Shown here one piece after another: positions 11,195 to 24,146 of a stretch of DNA of 64,000 bases (the stretch's first letter is position 1; each line of letters opens with the position of its first letter). Made by a program: the position numbers and the translations under genes. The DNA lies in contig CACVBU010001176.1 in assembly GCA_902728285.1 (NCBI GenBank), positions 5,858 through 69,857 of the forward strand, read 5' to 3'. The DNA is from Clytia hemisphaerica (Eukaryota; Cnidaria; Hydrozoa; Leptothecata; Clytiidae). The notes under the pieces are model-generated. The model saw nothing but the letters and a program-made list of their open reading frames with translations. It was not told the DNA's origin and did no database searches.

Positions 11195-14100
11195 AGCCAG
11201 GAAGTATCTTATCCATTTGGTGGACTAGCTTTATTGGGGTTTTTCTTCTTCCTTATGGTAATAAGAATATTTTAAGCTTCTGGGCCACCTGGATTTCTCA
11301 CCTGGGTATCCATAATGGCGGATTTTTGATCATGTGACCCCTGTAGGCAAAACTGAAAATTCTTCCAACCCAAATATAGGCTTATCATATATCAATCGAT
11401 CAGAAATTTGATACTGATTAATTTTGAGATACAAAGTTGGGTCTGAAAACCTTCCTATCTCGAGATATAAATCACTTTCGTTTTCTCAGGTTTGGCTGCA
11501 GTTGTAGGCGGGCTTTCATGGAGTACGGCAATTCTTTTAGTCATATCTCAAGAAATATGCTTTTAAACATATCAAAACTTTGTGTGCTCCTAGAAAAGGC
11601 ATTGCAAAATTGTTTGTGCAAATTTTCAAAATTTTTGCAGTAAAAATGTGTATTTTACAGACCAGAGTACAATTTCCTTACCGTCGAAAAAAGACCTTTT
11701 TCTCTCAAAATTGGCCTTTTTGTCTGAAATGAATTAGTGAAATGATGCTTAATAAGGTTTAGAGCCACTCGATTCTTCATATTATACTCAGAGAGGTACC
11801 TGGGGAATATGTAAGGGCTAAATGTGTCTGGTCAGCACTTTATAAGCATTTTATTTTTGGTAAGATTTGATCCAAAAAACGGTGAAACTTCCAAGCTATT
11901 ACTCAAAGATTTGACAAAGTCTCTTATTGTATCTCGACAGTTTGACACATGCAAAGAATCAAGAATACATGTAAATCGCTGTGTGTATTTTACAGACCAG
12001 AATTAAGTGCTTCTAGGTGGTTATATTGCCCTAAAATGTTTAAACTTACCACGGAAAAACCCGAGCTGGAGAATCTTACTGAGTAAAATCCGTCAAGATC
12101 CTCTAATTCCCATATCTTTATTATTCATGCATATAAGAGAATTACATCCCNATCCTATACTCTCAATCCTATATACTTTAAGGGCAGAAAGTTTCGCGGT
12201 ACTGAAAAGTCGCGAAATTTCGCGGATTTAAGTTTTGCGATTTTTACTTTTTGAAGAAAATTTACGGAAGAAACTTTCGCAGTTTTTTGTGAATGCAATA
12301 ACTTTCGCGAATGGCTAGGGAAAGTGAATAAAATATTATTTTAAATCTCATTTCGTGATGACGTTACCGCTATCCACCACCCCATTCGAGAAAAAGAAAA
12401 GGAAGAAAAGTCGAATGAAGAAGCTGGAAATGGAAGCAGAGATATTCGTGAAATGTCCTCAGGTGGTAAAAAGAAGACATAAGAGCAAGGGAATTCTATC
12501 ACTATCGAGTAAATCATTATAGAAAATACAAAAAATAAGCTATCGAAGCATTTTCAAAAATCCTGCTTTTATTAACTGTCTTGAGAATCTACATCCCCTT
12601 ATAGCTAGGACGAAATTATTTTTATCTTCTCCCAGCCTTTCCCCAAGTCCTCGTTTTATTTAGATTTTTCGGCTTTTAAAACTTGGAAAAAACTTTCGCG
12701 ATTTTTAGGAAAGTTTCATTTTTCGGGAAATTAATTTATAACGCGAATTTCTTGTTTAGTTTCTTACCTGGCAGAAACTGTCAAAAACGCGAAAGACACG
12801 AAAGTTTCCACCCGCGAAAGTTTCTGCCCTTAAAGTAATCGATATTATTTCATCGGAGTTTGAAAAATGACGATGATTTCGCATCTGTTATCTTTGTTAT
12901 GATATAGATAAAAGACTGGAGAAGTGTAGAACAACAGAGACTTTTGTCGAAGTTTTGACGTTGTTAGCAAGGTATTCCCAAGGTAGATCATCGACACCTA
13001 TTGTTTCATTTTATGTTTTAACGAGGCGGCAACGAAGCTAGCAGTGCTTACGAAGGAGAAGGATGTCAAGTCGTTTGTTCATGTTCTGACAAAGCCACAG
13101 AGACCAGATGATTCTAAAACTTTAAAACCTCATGAGGGGAAAGGAAAATGGGATCACCATCAGCAAGCCATTTCCGAAACAAATAAGAATTTTAAAATCA
13201 AGATTTCTTAATATTATACTTAGATTTTTGTAAGAAAACGGGGATATTTTGGACATGTAGCTTAAAGCATTATTTTATATGGCAATAACTTCTTTAAAGC
13301 GCTTTTAGTTAAAATTCCTACAGTCTGGCTTCTTCAACTAGCTGAAGGCGTTGTGTTGCATTCATGTAGTTAAAGCGGATATACAATGATGCATTGGACC
13401 ACACCTCTTATAATTGTAACAGTAACCAGAATAGCTCCAAGTAGGTTCACAAATATGGCTCCATCACTAGGCTTCCTACAATGGCCTAGGATTATCGCCT
13501 CTCGAAGCCATATTATGCCGACGTTTTTTGGCCCTACAGACAACACAGATTCTAAGCCCTATAAATCTCGTTTCATGCATGAACAATAAAGATAAAGGAA
13601 TTGGCAAATTTTGACGGATTAACTCAGTAAATTCTCAAGTTCGTGTATTTCTGTAGTAATCCAAAGCGTTTTAGAACAAGACAAGCTCCTAGAAGCACTT
13701 AAATCTGGTCTGTAAAATACACACTGTAACGATTACATTATTCATAATTCTTTGCATTAGTCAATCTAAAAAACAGAAGGTTCTCGTTTAATGTTGAGAT
13801 GCAATGAGAGAATTTTTCATTAATTATTTGGAAATTTCACAGTTTTCGGGATCATGTCTTACCGTAAATCATACTTATAAAGTGCTGACCGGACACATTT
13901 AGCCCGTACTTGTTGCTAAGTACCCCTCTGAGTGAGATTAAGAAGAAGTGATTGGTTATAAACCCTATTGGGAAACATTTCGCTCATTCATTTCAGACAA
14001 AAAGGCCAATTTGGAGAGAAAAATATCTTTTTTCGACGGTAAGGAAATTGTACTCTGGTCTGTAAAATACACATTTTTACTGCAAAATCTTTGAAAATTT

Positions 14101-14576
14101 GCACAAACAATTTTTAATGCCTTTTCTAGGAGCACATAAAGTTTTGATGTGTTTAAAAGCATATTTCTTGAGATATGACTAAAAGAATTGCCTCACTCCA
14201 TGAAAGCCCGCCTACAACTGCAGCCAAACCTGAGAAAACGAAAGTGATTTATATCTCGAGATAGGAAAGTTTTCAGACCCAACTTTGTATCTCAAAATTA
14301 ATCAGTATCAAATTTCCGATCGATTGATATATAATATGCCTATATTTGGGTTGGAAGAATTTTCAGTTTTCCCTACGGGGGTCACATGACCAAAAATCCG
14401 CCATTATGGATACCCAGGTGAGAAATCCAGGTGGCCCAGAAGCTTAAAATATTCTTATTACCATAAGGAACAAGAAAAACCCCAAGAAAGTTAGTCCACC
14501 AAATGGATAAGATACTTCCTGGCTCGTACCTGTATANAAATGGATAAGATACTTCCCGGCTCGTACCTGTCTATAA
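11195..14576. mobile_element. Foldback element with 0.8-0.9 kb inverted arms
   Basis: The left arm (about 11197-12017) returns in inverted orientation at about 13688-14576. Both outer ends carry CAGGTACGAGCCAGGAAG or its complement. Each arm contains two copies of GTGTATTTTACAGACCAGA-like words, which could be subterminal binding repeats. The right terminus is repeated around a single N (14537), suggesting an assembly join. No transposase is visible, and the core holds the nested element at 12176-12835. Confidence 0.8.
12176..12835. mobile_element. 660-bp TA-flanked MITE nested in the foldback core
   Basis: Ends CTTTAAGGGCAGAAAGTTTC and the inverted copy, with TA at 12174-12175 and 12836-12837. 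The interior is rich in TTTCGCG/CGCGAAA words near both ends. It has no coding frame and is mariner-like by its TA target. Confidence 0.75.
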
Positions 14577-14669
14577 GTTAGAGCGCTTCCAAATCGTTTG
14601 TCCCTATATAATTTTGTGGGATTTCCTTTTTTTTCTCAAATATAATGACTTTCATCGTAATAAAAAAAC

Positions 14670-14905
14670 AAAATGGAAGCTATTCAAAGGTAATCTGCTT
14701 GTTTTTAAATTGATCGTTATATCTTACTACTACTTGTACATATAAACCTTATATCTGTAAGTTATAATACAATTCCCTATATAAATAAATTGTTCCCGCT
14801 GGTAAAACAAAGTAAGCTAGATTTGTACTAGATACTTAAAACATAAGAAACTAGTAAAATAAGCAAACAGTTGAAGCCAAAGAACCGGCAGACAATCTAC
14901 AATCT
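14670..14905 (-). pseudogene. MFS fragment F (C-terminal end)
   Basis: The minus-strand sequence from about 14905 to 14741 matches the last part of exon 3 of MFS genes A and B (the region around the final membrane spans and stop) with indels and a broken frame. It starts with a 30-base flank also present at 23879, so fragments F and G derive from one duplicated unit. Confidence 0.7.
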
Positions 14906-15119
14906 CGGACAAAAGAATGTAGACTTTTCAAAAATGCATGAAAAATTTCAAAAGAAAATTAATTTTTGTAAAGTCTTGAAGCTATTTTTTTGTCTGAGAT
15001 TGAAGATTGAAGACATCTATTAGAACATATTTGATGCTTTAATCAACTACAAACAGCTTTTCAGAGCTCTCTGGTGCACCAGCGTGGCTGAAGTTCACCC
15101 ATTTTCAGTCATTTTTAGT

Positions 15120-15292
15120 CATTGGTAGTCTGAAAATCACAAACTGCTAGCAAGCCTGTAGGTGTCTTCTGCCAAATAACCACTTGTGGTTCATTCGAGG
15201 GAATTTCCCAGGTGTCAAAAAGGTTTTTCTTGTCACTATTGAGGAATTTCTTAAAAGTCTACAGACCTTTTGTCCATATTAATATATCGAAA
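15120..15292. repeat. Flank shared by MFS genes A and B
   Basis: This stretch (CTGCTAGCAAGCC, AAATAACCACTTGTG, AAAAGTCTACAGACC) is repeated at about 31315-31480 downstream of gene B. It marks the same side of the A/B duplication. Confidence 0.75.
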
Positions 15293-15926
15293 CATGTTTA
15301 AAAATAAAAATTAACATTACGTAAGGCCCTCAAAGTTCTATTTTAAAGCTTATTTATGTTAGTGGCCAATTATGTCTAAAAATCAACTTTCTCAAAACAT
15401 GGTCATATTGCATACCAAAATAACAGAAATTTGACGGAGATTTAGAAAAGTTTTAGTAACATACATAAAAAATGAAGTGAATAAAAGTTTTGAACCTTCA
15501 AAGCCGTTTTTTGACAAATAAACAGGCGCAATTGCAGATGTTTGTAGGTTTTAAGGTGTGTTAGTGTAGGTTTTTAAGGTGTAATTTGATTTTAACGTAC
15601 AGTTTTTAAAATATTTTGGTAGCAATGATCTAATTGTAGCATTAGTAACTTTGCAGATAATCACTGTTCAAAATTTGAGACCAAAAGCACTATTCAAGAA
15701 AACCATTTTGTTGGTTTTGAGGGGTAAATCGATAAAATTGGATTTTTTCACCGAGCAATAAAAGTTTTCTTAGCGGCTTTTACAAAATACCTTAACCAAG
15801 GAAGAAATTCATAGGTAGCCTAACTCGCCAGAAAAAGTTTATGCCCTTACTGTTTTCTCTATCATGATATAGGGGTTACCTTTTTTTGTTGTAGATTTTT
15901 AGGGGTATCCATTAGTAGTATTCCAT
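15293..15926. mobile_element. Partial element of the CCAGTRGATACCCC family
   Basis: Ends at 15905-15920 with AGGGGTATCCATTAGTA and shares, in inverted orientation, internal stretches with the complete element at 24995-26057. It separates the shared flank from gene A; the gene B side lacks it. Confidence 0.6.
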
Positions 15927-15947
15927 ATAAACTGTCGTAAATGCATT

Positions 15948-18370
15948 TTACTTCACACCCTTACTCTTATTATACAGTAAAACCTTATATCTGTAAACTA
16001 TAACACAATTCCCTATAAACAAAATAGTTCCTGCTGGTAAAATAAAATAACCTGGATATTTAAAACATAAGAAACTCGTGGAAAAAGCAAACAGTCGAGC
16101 CAGAGAACCGACAGACGATCTAATACTGTCAATCAGGCAAGAGTTCTCTGGCGTTACTGTGTTGAACAATAAAATTTTCCCTGCTGACTGGGCATTGAAA
16201 AAGGTCCAGCCTTTAGCAAGGATTAGAAACGCCAAATAAAGTAATTGGAGTGTGTAACTTTTAAAATTGTCAATCCTTGGTAATGGGATGATAGCAAGCA
16301 TGACGAAGGTTAGATTTAACGCTGATAGGTAGAAGAAATAGTTTCTTCTGAGTCCTTTGAAGACACGGCATTTTATCAGCGTTGTTATCACAAGAAAATG
16401 AGTGCAAGCTCCAGCTATGGTAAGCCATGAAATCCAACTGACTGGCCAATGGAATAGTGTAGCAGCGTCCATTGTAATTAATGCCACAGATGCATTAGTA
16501 CAATATCTTATTATGGTATAACACGTACATAACGAAATGATATCGATTTGTAAAAGCTCTCTCCATTCCATAAGTTTTCGTGATCCTTTTGGCACGAAAG
16601 CATGCTTGTTACTTTTGCAAATTTCACCATTAGTTAAACGGTCTTTTCCGCTGTTTATTTTTCCAGATCTTTTCTTCAATGCTTGTTCCTCATGGGAAGA
16701 TTTTGACATAATGTTGAATTTCTCTCTCATACGATCCAGGTCTTTTGATAGATCAGTGAGTTGGAACCATAATATGATGAACAAAAGGGCTAACAGGACT
16801 ACAAGGAATACGTGTAATGCATTGTATTTATTGATAATCCATCCACCTGCAAAAATTGAACCTCAAAAATTTAAACGTCTGCAATGGGATATAAGGTTTT
16901 ATCATTCTATTGACCCGAATATTAATGAGCTTAAAGGCAACGGGATGAAAAAGATCTTGATCAAGAAAGCATAGTTGTAGTTCGAAAATAAAATTCTATA
17001 TTAAGTACGGAAAATTTTATTTTTTGGGTTGAAGTACTGTATAATTTTCAAATAGTCTTGCAGCTGTAAACCCACGTCATCCCCAACGTTGATAGCCGAC
17101 AGTCGTCGCAACGATATCAATGATCCGGTTAAAGTTACAATTACAATTAAGTACAGAAAAAATGGTTCTGTTTATTAACTATCCACATTACTATTACAAC
17201 TTACCAATTTTGAGGTAGACCCACGAGAAAATGACTGGTGCACCAGGTCCAGTAGCCATACCAATGGCGAAGAAGAGTTCATACCAACTCAAAACTTGGA
17301 TCAACTCGTCTTCTTTATGATAACATCTTTTGAATTCGCCTAATGAAAAGAAAAAGGACGGAATAAATATGTCCGAATTCATTGTACCGTAAGTTTGTGT
17401 AATGCCGACACACCTTGTCTAATTCCGTTTAAGCGACTATCTGATCTGCAAAGTGGTCAGAATGATTTTTAAACAGATTGCTCAAGTTTTTATTTATAAA
17501 CATTCAAAAAGACCAGATAGCTGCTATAACGGAATTAAACTTGCTGTCTGTTTGATTATTCTACACGTTTTTTTTTCTTCAGAAACACATTTTTAAGAAA
17601 CATGAGGCTCAGAATGCCTAAAATCTAAGAAAAATCTCAGATACATGCTGAGGCTGGGAATGAGAAAATAACATTTTAACATTTTAATTCGGTTTTTTAA
17701 GAACCTTTCAATCAAAACAATTTTTTTTTTCTTTGCATGAAAATAGGCGGATTATATAAAAAAGTTTAGAAACCTGTAAGAAACATTTAAGGCTCAAAAG
17801 GCCGATTTCTTAAGAAACATGGTTGGTAAAACTAGTTTCTTAAAAAAAAAAAACGTACTCGAAAATATCTTTCCAGCGGTGTATAGATAAATTGATTTTG
17901 AGACATGGTTAAAAAAGGTGTGTCCGCATACATTTGAGACAGACATTAATTTTCTTACCACAAAAAGCAACTTGGAATGCCTCATTGAAGCCACATAAAA
18001 ATCGTCCAATCACGATAAACGAAACGTGGACGGGTAAAGAATATAATAAATTCCCAACGATGGTAGCACATAAAATCAATAAACAGGATAATTTTAAATT
18101 CCTTGTTCTGTCCATATAACGTCCAATCAATAACCCACTAAAACATTGACCTAAAGCATTAAATGCTTCAGCTAGACTATAATACAGTCTTACTTCGTCT
18201 GGAGTCATTTTAAAACTTTCTTCCAAATAATATAACATTGAAATTTGGACAGCATTGATTTCCAAGCCACCAAGAAAAATGAGAAAATAAGAGATGTAGG
18301 TTGTTTTCTTGAGTAACTTCGTCCATTTTTTGTATTCTTTACTTTTCTCTAAAGTATTTGTCTCTGTCAT
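15948..18370 (-). CDS. MFS gene A: 12-span major facilitator carrier, CLN7/MFSD8-like
   Basis: Three exons on the minus strand: 18370-17959, 17339-17205 and 16846-15948. All junctions are GT-AG and phase 1, giving 481 residues, a usual MFS length. The start MTETNTLEK is chosen because it aligns with gene B. Exon 1 encodes spans 1-4 and a motif-A-like loop (GRYMDRTRN); exon 2 holds span 5 with GPGAP, like the antiporter motif C; exon 3 encodes spans 6-12 after a charged cytosolic loop (LSKDLDRMREK). MFS proteins move small solutes across membranes. The closest layout I can recall is the lysosomal CLN7/MFSD8 group, but that placement and any substrate are inference. Introns match those of gene B, so A and B arose by DNA-level duplication. 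No internal stop is seen. Confidence 0.85.
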
Positions 18371-18419
18371 GTCAACTTGGAAACAATTCCGGTAGAATGG
18401 CACTTACTGGATCAGATAA

Positions 18420-19017
18420 TTTTGATTAACTACCCTGCTTTTTCAAAATAGTTGCTCGCCTTCGAAAAAACTACTGAAAACCAAAATTATGTCCCTTGAT
18501 CTGTCCACTTCTTACAATCAAACAAACTAATTTTATCTCGTAACAAAGGAAATTGAACTGACAAAATAGACTGAAGTCGTGTATAATCTGTGTATTATCA
18601 TGGACATATAGTATTATGTAAAACAGTAATGGAGGCTTCATATAATATATAATAATACTTATCACATCTTAATTCATTTAGTCTAAATACTAATGCTATA
18701 ATTATATTATAATTCTTTATTCTCTATCCTAGTGAATTTTTCAAAGGACGATAGTTTAGAGTCTTTAAGCCTTTGAGTGAAGAAAGTAAGCGTATTAAGA
18801 ACACGTTAAGAGCATTATAACCCACTGGAGTGTTTGTGCAATCTCGGTCAAAATATATTGAGAATTTCGTTTTTTAGCAATTTGAAATTCGGGCGAAAAG
18901 GTCGCTTTTGGGCTATTTGTTAAATTTAATCGAATATTTCAATTCAAGAAGGGTTTATAGACTTCCAGTCTATATCCTGAGCCTTATTGACATTCTTGAA
19001 CTTTTGGATCATATCAG
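18420..19017. repeat. Repeat shared with the window's right end; LINE target
   Basis: About 18940-19020 (ACTTCCAG, CTATAT, AGCCTTATT) resembles 63850-63930 downstream of gene E. The LINE at 19029 inserted inside this repeat, whose remainder resumes at 22283. No gene is seen. Confidence 0.5.
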
Positions 19018-22000
19018 ATCCTTAGGTCTAACTCTAAAATAGGTGGTGTTTGTCTTTATTATAGAAGGGGTCTTTCTGTTGAGAGAAGGCCTGATTTGTC
19101 TTCTCTTGACGAATGCCTTGTTTGTGAAGTTAATTCTGGTTCGAAAAAACTTCTTCTTTGTCTTCTCTACCGTACTCCTAGTCAAAATGCAGACGAATTT
19201 TCTGCATTTAAACAAAAATGGGAGGAAACAATCAAAAAGATTTATGACGTTTCTCCCACTCTATCTATTTTTCTTGGTGATTTCAACGCAAGAAATTCAG
19301 TTTGGTGGACTGGTGATATCACAAATTCTCAAGGAGAGGACATTAACGACTTAGCCACGCAGTATGGGTTACATCAGCTGATTGACGAGCCAACTCACTT
19401 GAAGCCTGGGTGCTCTCCATCCTGTATAGATCTTATTTTTTCATCTTCGCGAACACCTATTTTAGAATCTGGGGTTTTACCTTCCCTCAATTCCCGTTGT
19501 CACCACCAGATACCTTTTGTTAGAATAAATTATCAATTTAAATTCCCTCCAGCTTATAAACGCAAGATTTGGGACTTCTCTCGCGCTGACCAAAGGGGAA
19601 TCATGCTTGCTCTGAATGCCATTGATTGGGACAATACCTTCCTGGGGCTCAATGTTGAAGATCGCGTCGCCCTTCTCTCTGAATATATCCTTAACATTTT
19701 TTCTAACTTTGTCCCAAACAAAATTATAACAATCAGGGATAAAGATGCGTTATGGATGACTCCTGAGATAAAGCAGATGCTTCTGGACAAGGCTAAAATA
19801 TATCGTCGATGGAGAAAGTGGCAAAATCCCTTAGATCGCCAGGCACTCCATGATATGGTTGTCGAGTGCAGATTAGCCATCAATACTGCCAAGGACAACT
19901 TTTTTTCTCGTCTTGGCAATTCTTTAAATGATCCAAACATCGGAAGTAAGAAATACTGGTCTACCCTTAAGCAGTTCCTGAGCATACGAAAAACCCCTAA
20001 AATTCCACCCATTCGTGACGAAAGAAATGTCCTTGTGAGCGATGTTTCTGAGAAGGCCGATATTTTTAACTCTTTTTTTGCAAACCAATGTTCTTTGATC
20101 GAAACTGGCAGCGTGCTGCCACATGAACAATTTTTCACTGACTCCAGGCTAAATAACCTTGAATTTGACAAAGGAAAAATCGCGTCAATTATTAATTCTT
20201 TAAAGGTAAACAAGGCCCATGGGTGGGATAATGTTTCTTCTCGTATGATCAGGATCTGTGGTGATTCTCTAGTAAAACCTTTGTTTAGTATATTCAATCT
20301 TTCCATCAATTCTGGCATTTTCCCATCACAGTGGAAGAAAGGCAATGTGGTTCCTGTCTATAAAAGGGAGACAGAGCATAGCTAAAAATTACAGACCAGT
20401 TTCTCTTCTTCCAGTGTTTGGAAAAATATTTGAAAAGTGTATCTATGATGCACTTTACAGATATTTTGAAACAAATAATCTATTTTCTCCATGTCAGTCT
20501 GGACTTCGGGAGGGGGACTCTTGCATTTCTCAGTTGTTGTCCATAACGCATGATATTTTTACAGGGTTTGACGTGAACCCTTCTTTAGATACCAGGGGTG
20601 TGTTTTTAGATATTTCAAAGGCATTCGACCGGGTTTGGCATGATGGCTTGATTTTCAAACTCAAATCTTATGGGGTAACCGGACCTCTGCTTTCCTTAAT
20701 ACGTAACTTTCTTGATGATAGGCATCAGAGAGTTGTGTTGAATGGGAAAACGTCTGAGTGGAAGAAGATCAATGCTGGGGTACCTCAGGGCTCGATTCTT
20801 GGTCCTTTATTCTTCTTAATTTACATTAATGATCTCCCATTAAACCTTGATTCAAAACCCAAAATCTTTGCTGACGACACCTCCTTATTCTCCCTTGTGA
20901 TGGACCAGCTCTTGAGCCTTGGGGTACTAAACAGAGATCTTGCCAGGATAAGTGAGTGGGCTCGTCAATGGAAGATGTCTTTCAACCCAGACCCTTCTAA
21001 ACAAGCTGTGGAAGTCTATTTTACCTGCAGAATCACTCCTGCTAATGCTCCAGTAATCTCCTTCAATAACACTAACATCGCTGTCTGTGAGCACCAAAAA
21101 CACCTAGGTCTTATCTTAGATTCAAAACTTTCTTTCGATTACCATCTTGAGGAGAAGATAAAAAAGGCCAATAAAGGTATTGGCCTTATTAACAGACTTC
21201 GCAAACATGTGCCTAGTAGATCTCTTCTTACCATCTATAAATCTTACATTAGACCTCATCTTGACTACGGTGATATCATATATGACCGCCCAGGAAATGC
21301 CTCTTTTGTGCAGAAGCTTGAATCCATCCAATATAATGCCTGCTTAGCTATCACAGGTTGCTTTCGTGGAACGTCTCAGGAGAGAATATACTCTGAACTT
21401 GGCCTTGAAAGCCTTGCTGACAGACGCTTTGCCAGAAGAATGATATTTTTCTATAAAATCATAAATAACCAAGCTCCATCTTACTCACGTACTTACGTAA
21501 CTATCTGCCAGCAAGGCTTACAGAGCCGGTTAACATAAGAACAAGAAATCCTATTTATCCTCTTAATATACGAACTGAGCGTTTTCGTAATACTTTTTTT
21601 CCTTACTGCATATCACAGTGGAATGTCCTGGACGCGAACATAAGAGATCTACCTTCTGTTAAGACTTTTAAGAATGCAATTTTAGAATTTTTGAGACCCA
21701 AACAATCTCGTGTTTTTGATGTTTCTGACAATCAAGGTGTAGTCTTTCTAAATCGACTTCGGACAGGGTTCAGTCATCTCAACGAGCACAAATTTAGGCA
21801 TGGTTTTCGTGATACCTTAGACCCTTTTTGTGGTTGTCGAACTAACTCAGTTGAAAATACTCAGCACTTTTTTCTGCACTGCTCTATATATTCCCATGCG
21901 AGACAATCTCTATTCGACAAACTACAAGACTTAGGTATTATTGTCCTCCCACTAAACCCTTCTTATTTTTGTCGGTCTCTATTATACGGTGACGAAAGCT

Positions 22001-22282
22001 TGACTTTAATTTTGAATCAAACTATAATTCTTTCTGTCGTTGAATATATCCATGAATCTGGAAGGTTCAGTGGTGCGTTATTTTAGTCTACTACAACCAT
22101 AGCTCTCTCCACGTCACACCTTGTTTTACTTTTTCCTTTCTTCATACATAGCCTTACCTCTGGCGATATAACTTAAGTTTCTAGCGGAGGGAGGGACTAT
22201 ATTAATGTTTTAGTTTTGTATTATATGTTCGTAATGTACCCTGTGTTTATGTTTCAATAAAGAAAAAAAAAATCCTTAGGTC
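19018..22282 (+). mobile_element. 5'-truncated LINE with 11-bp target-site duplication
   Basis: ATCCTTAGGTC occurs at 19018-19028 and again at 22272-22282. Between them lies a non-LTR element ending in AATAAAG and a poly-A tail, so its 3' end is complete. The 5' end is cut inside the endonuclease domain, as is usual for incomplete target-primed reverse transcription. Confidence 0.93.
19029..22086 (+). pseudogene. LINE ORF2: endonuclease-reverse transcriptase (jockey/CR1-like)
   Basis: The frame opens inside the apurinic-endonuclease domain (SIFLGDFNARNSVWW, then CIDLIF). The reverse transcriptase follows with NYRPVSLLPVFGKIFEK, GVFLDISKAFDRVWHDG, GVPQGSILGPLFF and the catalytic FADDTSLF. The C-terminal part has a Cys/His-rich tail (PFCGCR, HFFLHC) and stops at 22084-22086. 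Two frame changes break it: one near 20361-20372 (AAAAGGGA), another near 21480-21500. There is also no N-terminus, so the copy is dead. The combination of APE-type endonuclease, this RT and a poly-A tail suggests the jockey/CR1 group; the exact clade needs a tree. Confidence 0.88.
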
Positions 22283-22501
22283 CTAAGTCTAATACAAGAA
22301 AGCTTAAGCGGCGTAAAGACCCATCAGTGTTGGCAGTGTCACCATATTTTTCCGTTGCAGAGTCGCCATACAACTCAATTCACAGGAGTGAATTTTTTCA
22401 ATGTATATACTTTAGTCACGTGAGCAATAAAAATTTAATTACATTGATTTTTTAGATAACTCTTACTACATAATTAAGAAAGGAAGATTTGACCATATAA
22501 G

Positions 22502-23674
22502 GGGTGGTTTCACACTGTTGCTTGAAACTTTTGGTAACAAAGGAGGGCACGATCCTATATTTTGTTTTCTATTTCATAAAATTGGCACGATCGCTTGAAA
22601 GTTTCAAGCAAACTTCAAGCAAAAACGATTAAGCTAACGAGTAATTCATTTCGCTTTGTAAACTCAAATTTATTTGCGAGAACCAACATTTATAAGGACA
22701 AGTTTGTTTCTTATGCGTGATTTAATAAAAAAAACTGTTAAATTGATTTGGTAAGATATTCATATTAACACAGGTCGTGTTCAGACCAAGGTTTAAAGCA
22801 ATTAGGTCTATATGTTTCTTTTATATTCCTTTTGTATCTAACGGCACGCTCCTTAATTAAACCAAAGTTTAAAAAGGAATCACCCTCTGGTTAAAAAAAA
22901 AGTTTTTACGATTTCGTTACAGTTTTCTGAATAGACAAAATCAGAATTCGCAAGTGAAAAGCATGCTTCTTTTGTAAATGAAGAAAAAAGAACGTGAAAT
23001 TTATGACTTAGAGACGCTCGGAGCATCTCTAGCAGTAATGGCTTCAACGAACACGAATTAGTGTTTTGCAGAGGGATTCCCTGAAATCTTTTTTGTTTCA
23101 AAGTATCTCAAGAGAGAAGATGACATGATTTCAAGTTAGGAAAGGAGATTCCTCGAGATCGCCAATCGATGATGACAAAAGAAAAGTGATTATAATTGAA
23201 TTCCCATATCAACAAAGTTATACTTAAACCTTAAACTTAAACTTTCAGGACTGAACACGACCACAAAGTTTACTGTGATTAATATTTTGGTTTCACAAAA
23301 ATATTTTCAACTCATCTCACGTTTTGTTGATGAAATCTGAACAGTCATTTTAATAGATGATATCGGCTTTCTGAATTCTCCCCGAATAATTAACCATGAT
23401 GCATTGTTAGGGTTTGGGTTATCGTCCGTGAATTTTTTTGCCCAATGCATCATGGGTAATCGGGGAGAATTCGGTAAAGTCGATATCGTCTATTACTAAC
23501 ATGCTTTTAAACATTTGAAGTGGAACGAAACCTCCCCTAAGAAACATGTGCATTCCAGTAAGAAGCAGTAAAAATGCTTTTCTTTTCTCGACTTTCTTTG
23601 TTTTATTGACAAAACATTTTTATGATTATACACGTTAAGCCTATTAGCTTGAAATTTTCAGTGTGAAACCACCC
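22502..23674. mobile_element. 1.17-kb element with GGGTGGTTTCACACTG ends
   Basis: GGGTGGTTTCACACTG at 22502 is met by its complement at 23659-23674; AAG flanks both sides (22499-22501 and 23675-23677), a possible 3-bp target duplication. No transposase frame is seen. It encloses the smaller element at 23351-23495. Confidence 0.65.
23351..23495. mobile_element. 145-bp nested MITE
   Basis: TAATAGATGATATCG at the left matches its near complement at 23481-23495. The arms continue through GAATTCTCCCCGA and CATGATGCATTG, so most of the element can fold back. Confidence 0.75.
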
Positions 23675-23878
23675 AAGTTGAAGGCATTAATTATGTGTGG
23701 TTTTTTCTTACGCATGCGCACAAAAAAAGTTAGATAATCCGATTCGAGCCTGGACTCAATTGATAATTGCGCACATAGGCCCCGACAAAGTCAAATCTTT
23801 TCGATCAGTTGCGTTTTAAAGGCCCATTCCGCTGCGCGCTGTGCCAATTAGAACTCAGAGTTTAAACTCTACTCTTCC

Positions 23879-24146
23879 AAAATGGAAGCTATTCAAAGGT
23901 AATCTGCTTATTTTTAAATTAATCGTTATATCTTACTACATATCATCCTTTGCTTTACATATAAACCTTATATCTGTAAGTTATAACACAATTCCCTATA
24001 AAAATAAATTGTTGCTGCTGGTAAGACAAAGTAAGCTAGATACTTAAAACATAAGAAACTATTAAAATACGGAATCCATTAAAATAAGCAAACAGTTAAG
24101 CTGCTAAAATAAGCCAAAGATAGATCGGCAGACGATCTACAATCTC
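23879..24146 (-). pseudogene. MFS fragment G (C-terminal end)
   Basis: The minus-strand match to the last part of MFS exon 3 (about 24146-23956) carries frame breaks and an internal duplication (AGCAAACAGTTAAGC repeated within AATAAG context). It shares a 30-base border with fragment F. Confidence 0.7.

Noticed and set aside
13386..13589. 67-codon frame in the foldback core
   Set aside because: No transposase-like motif; short and isolated.
19554..20345. 263-codon minus-strand frame
   Set aside because: Antisense shadow of the LINE endonuclease-RT frame.
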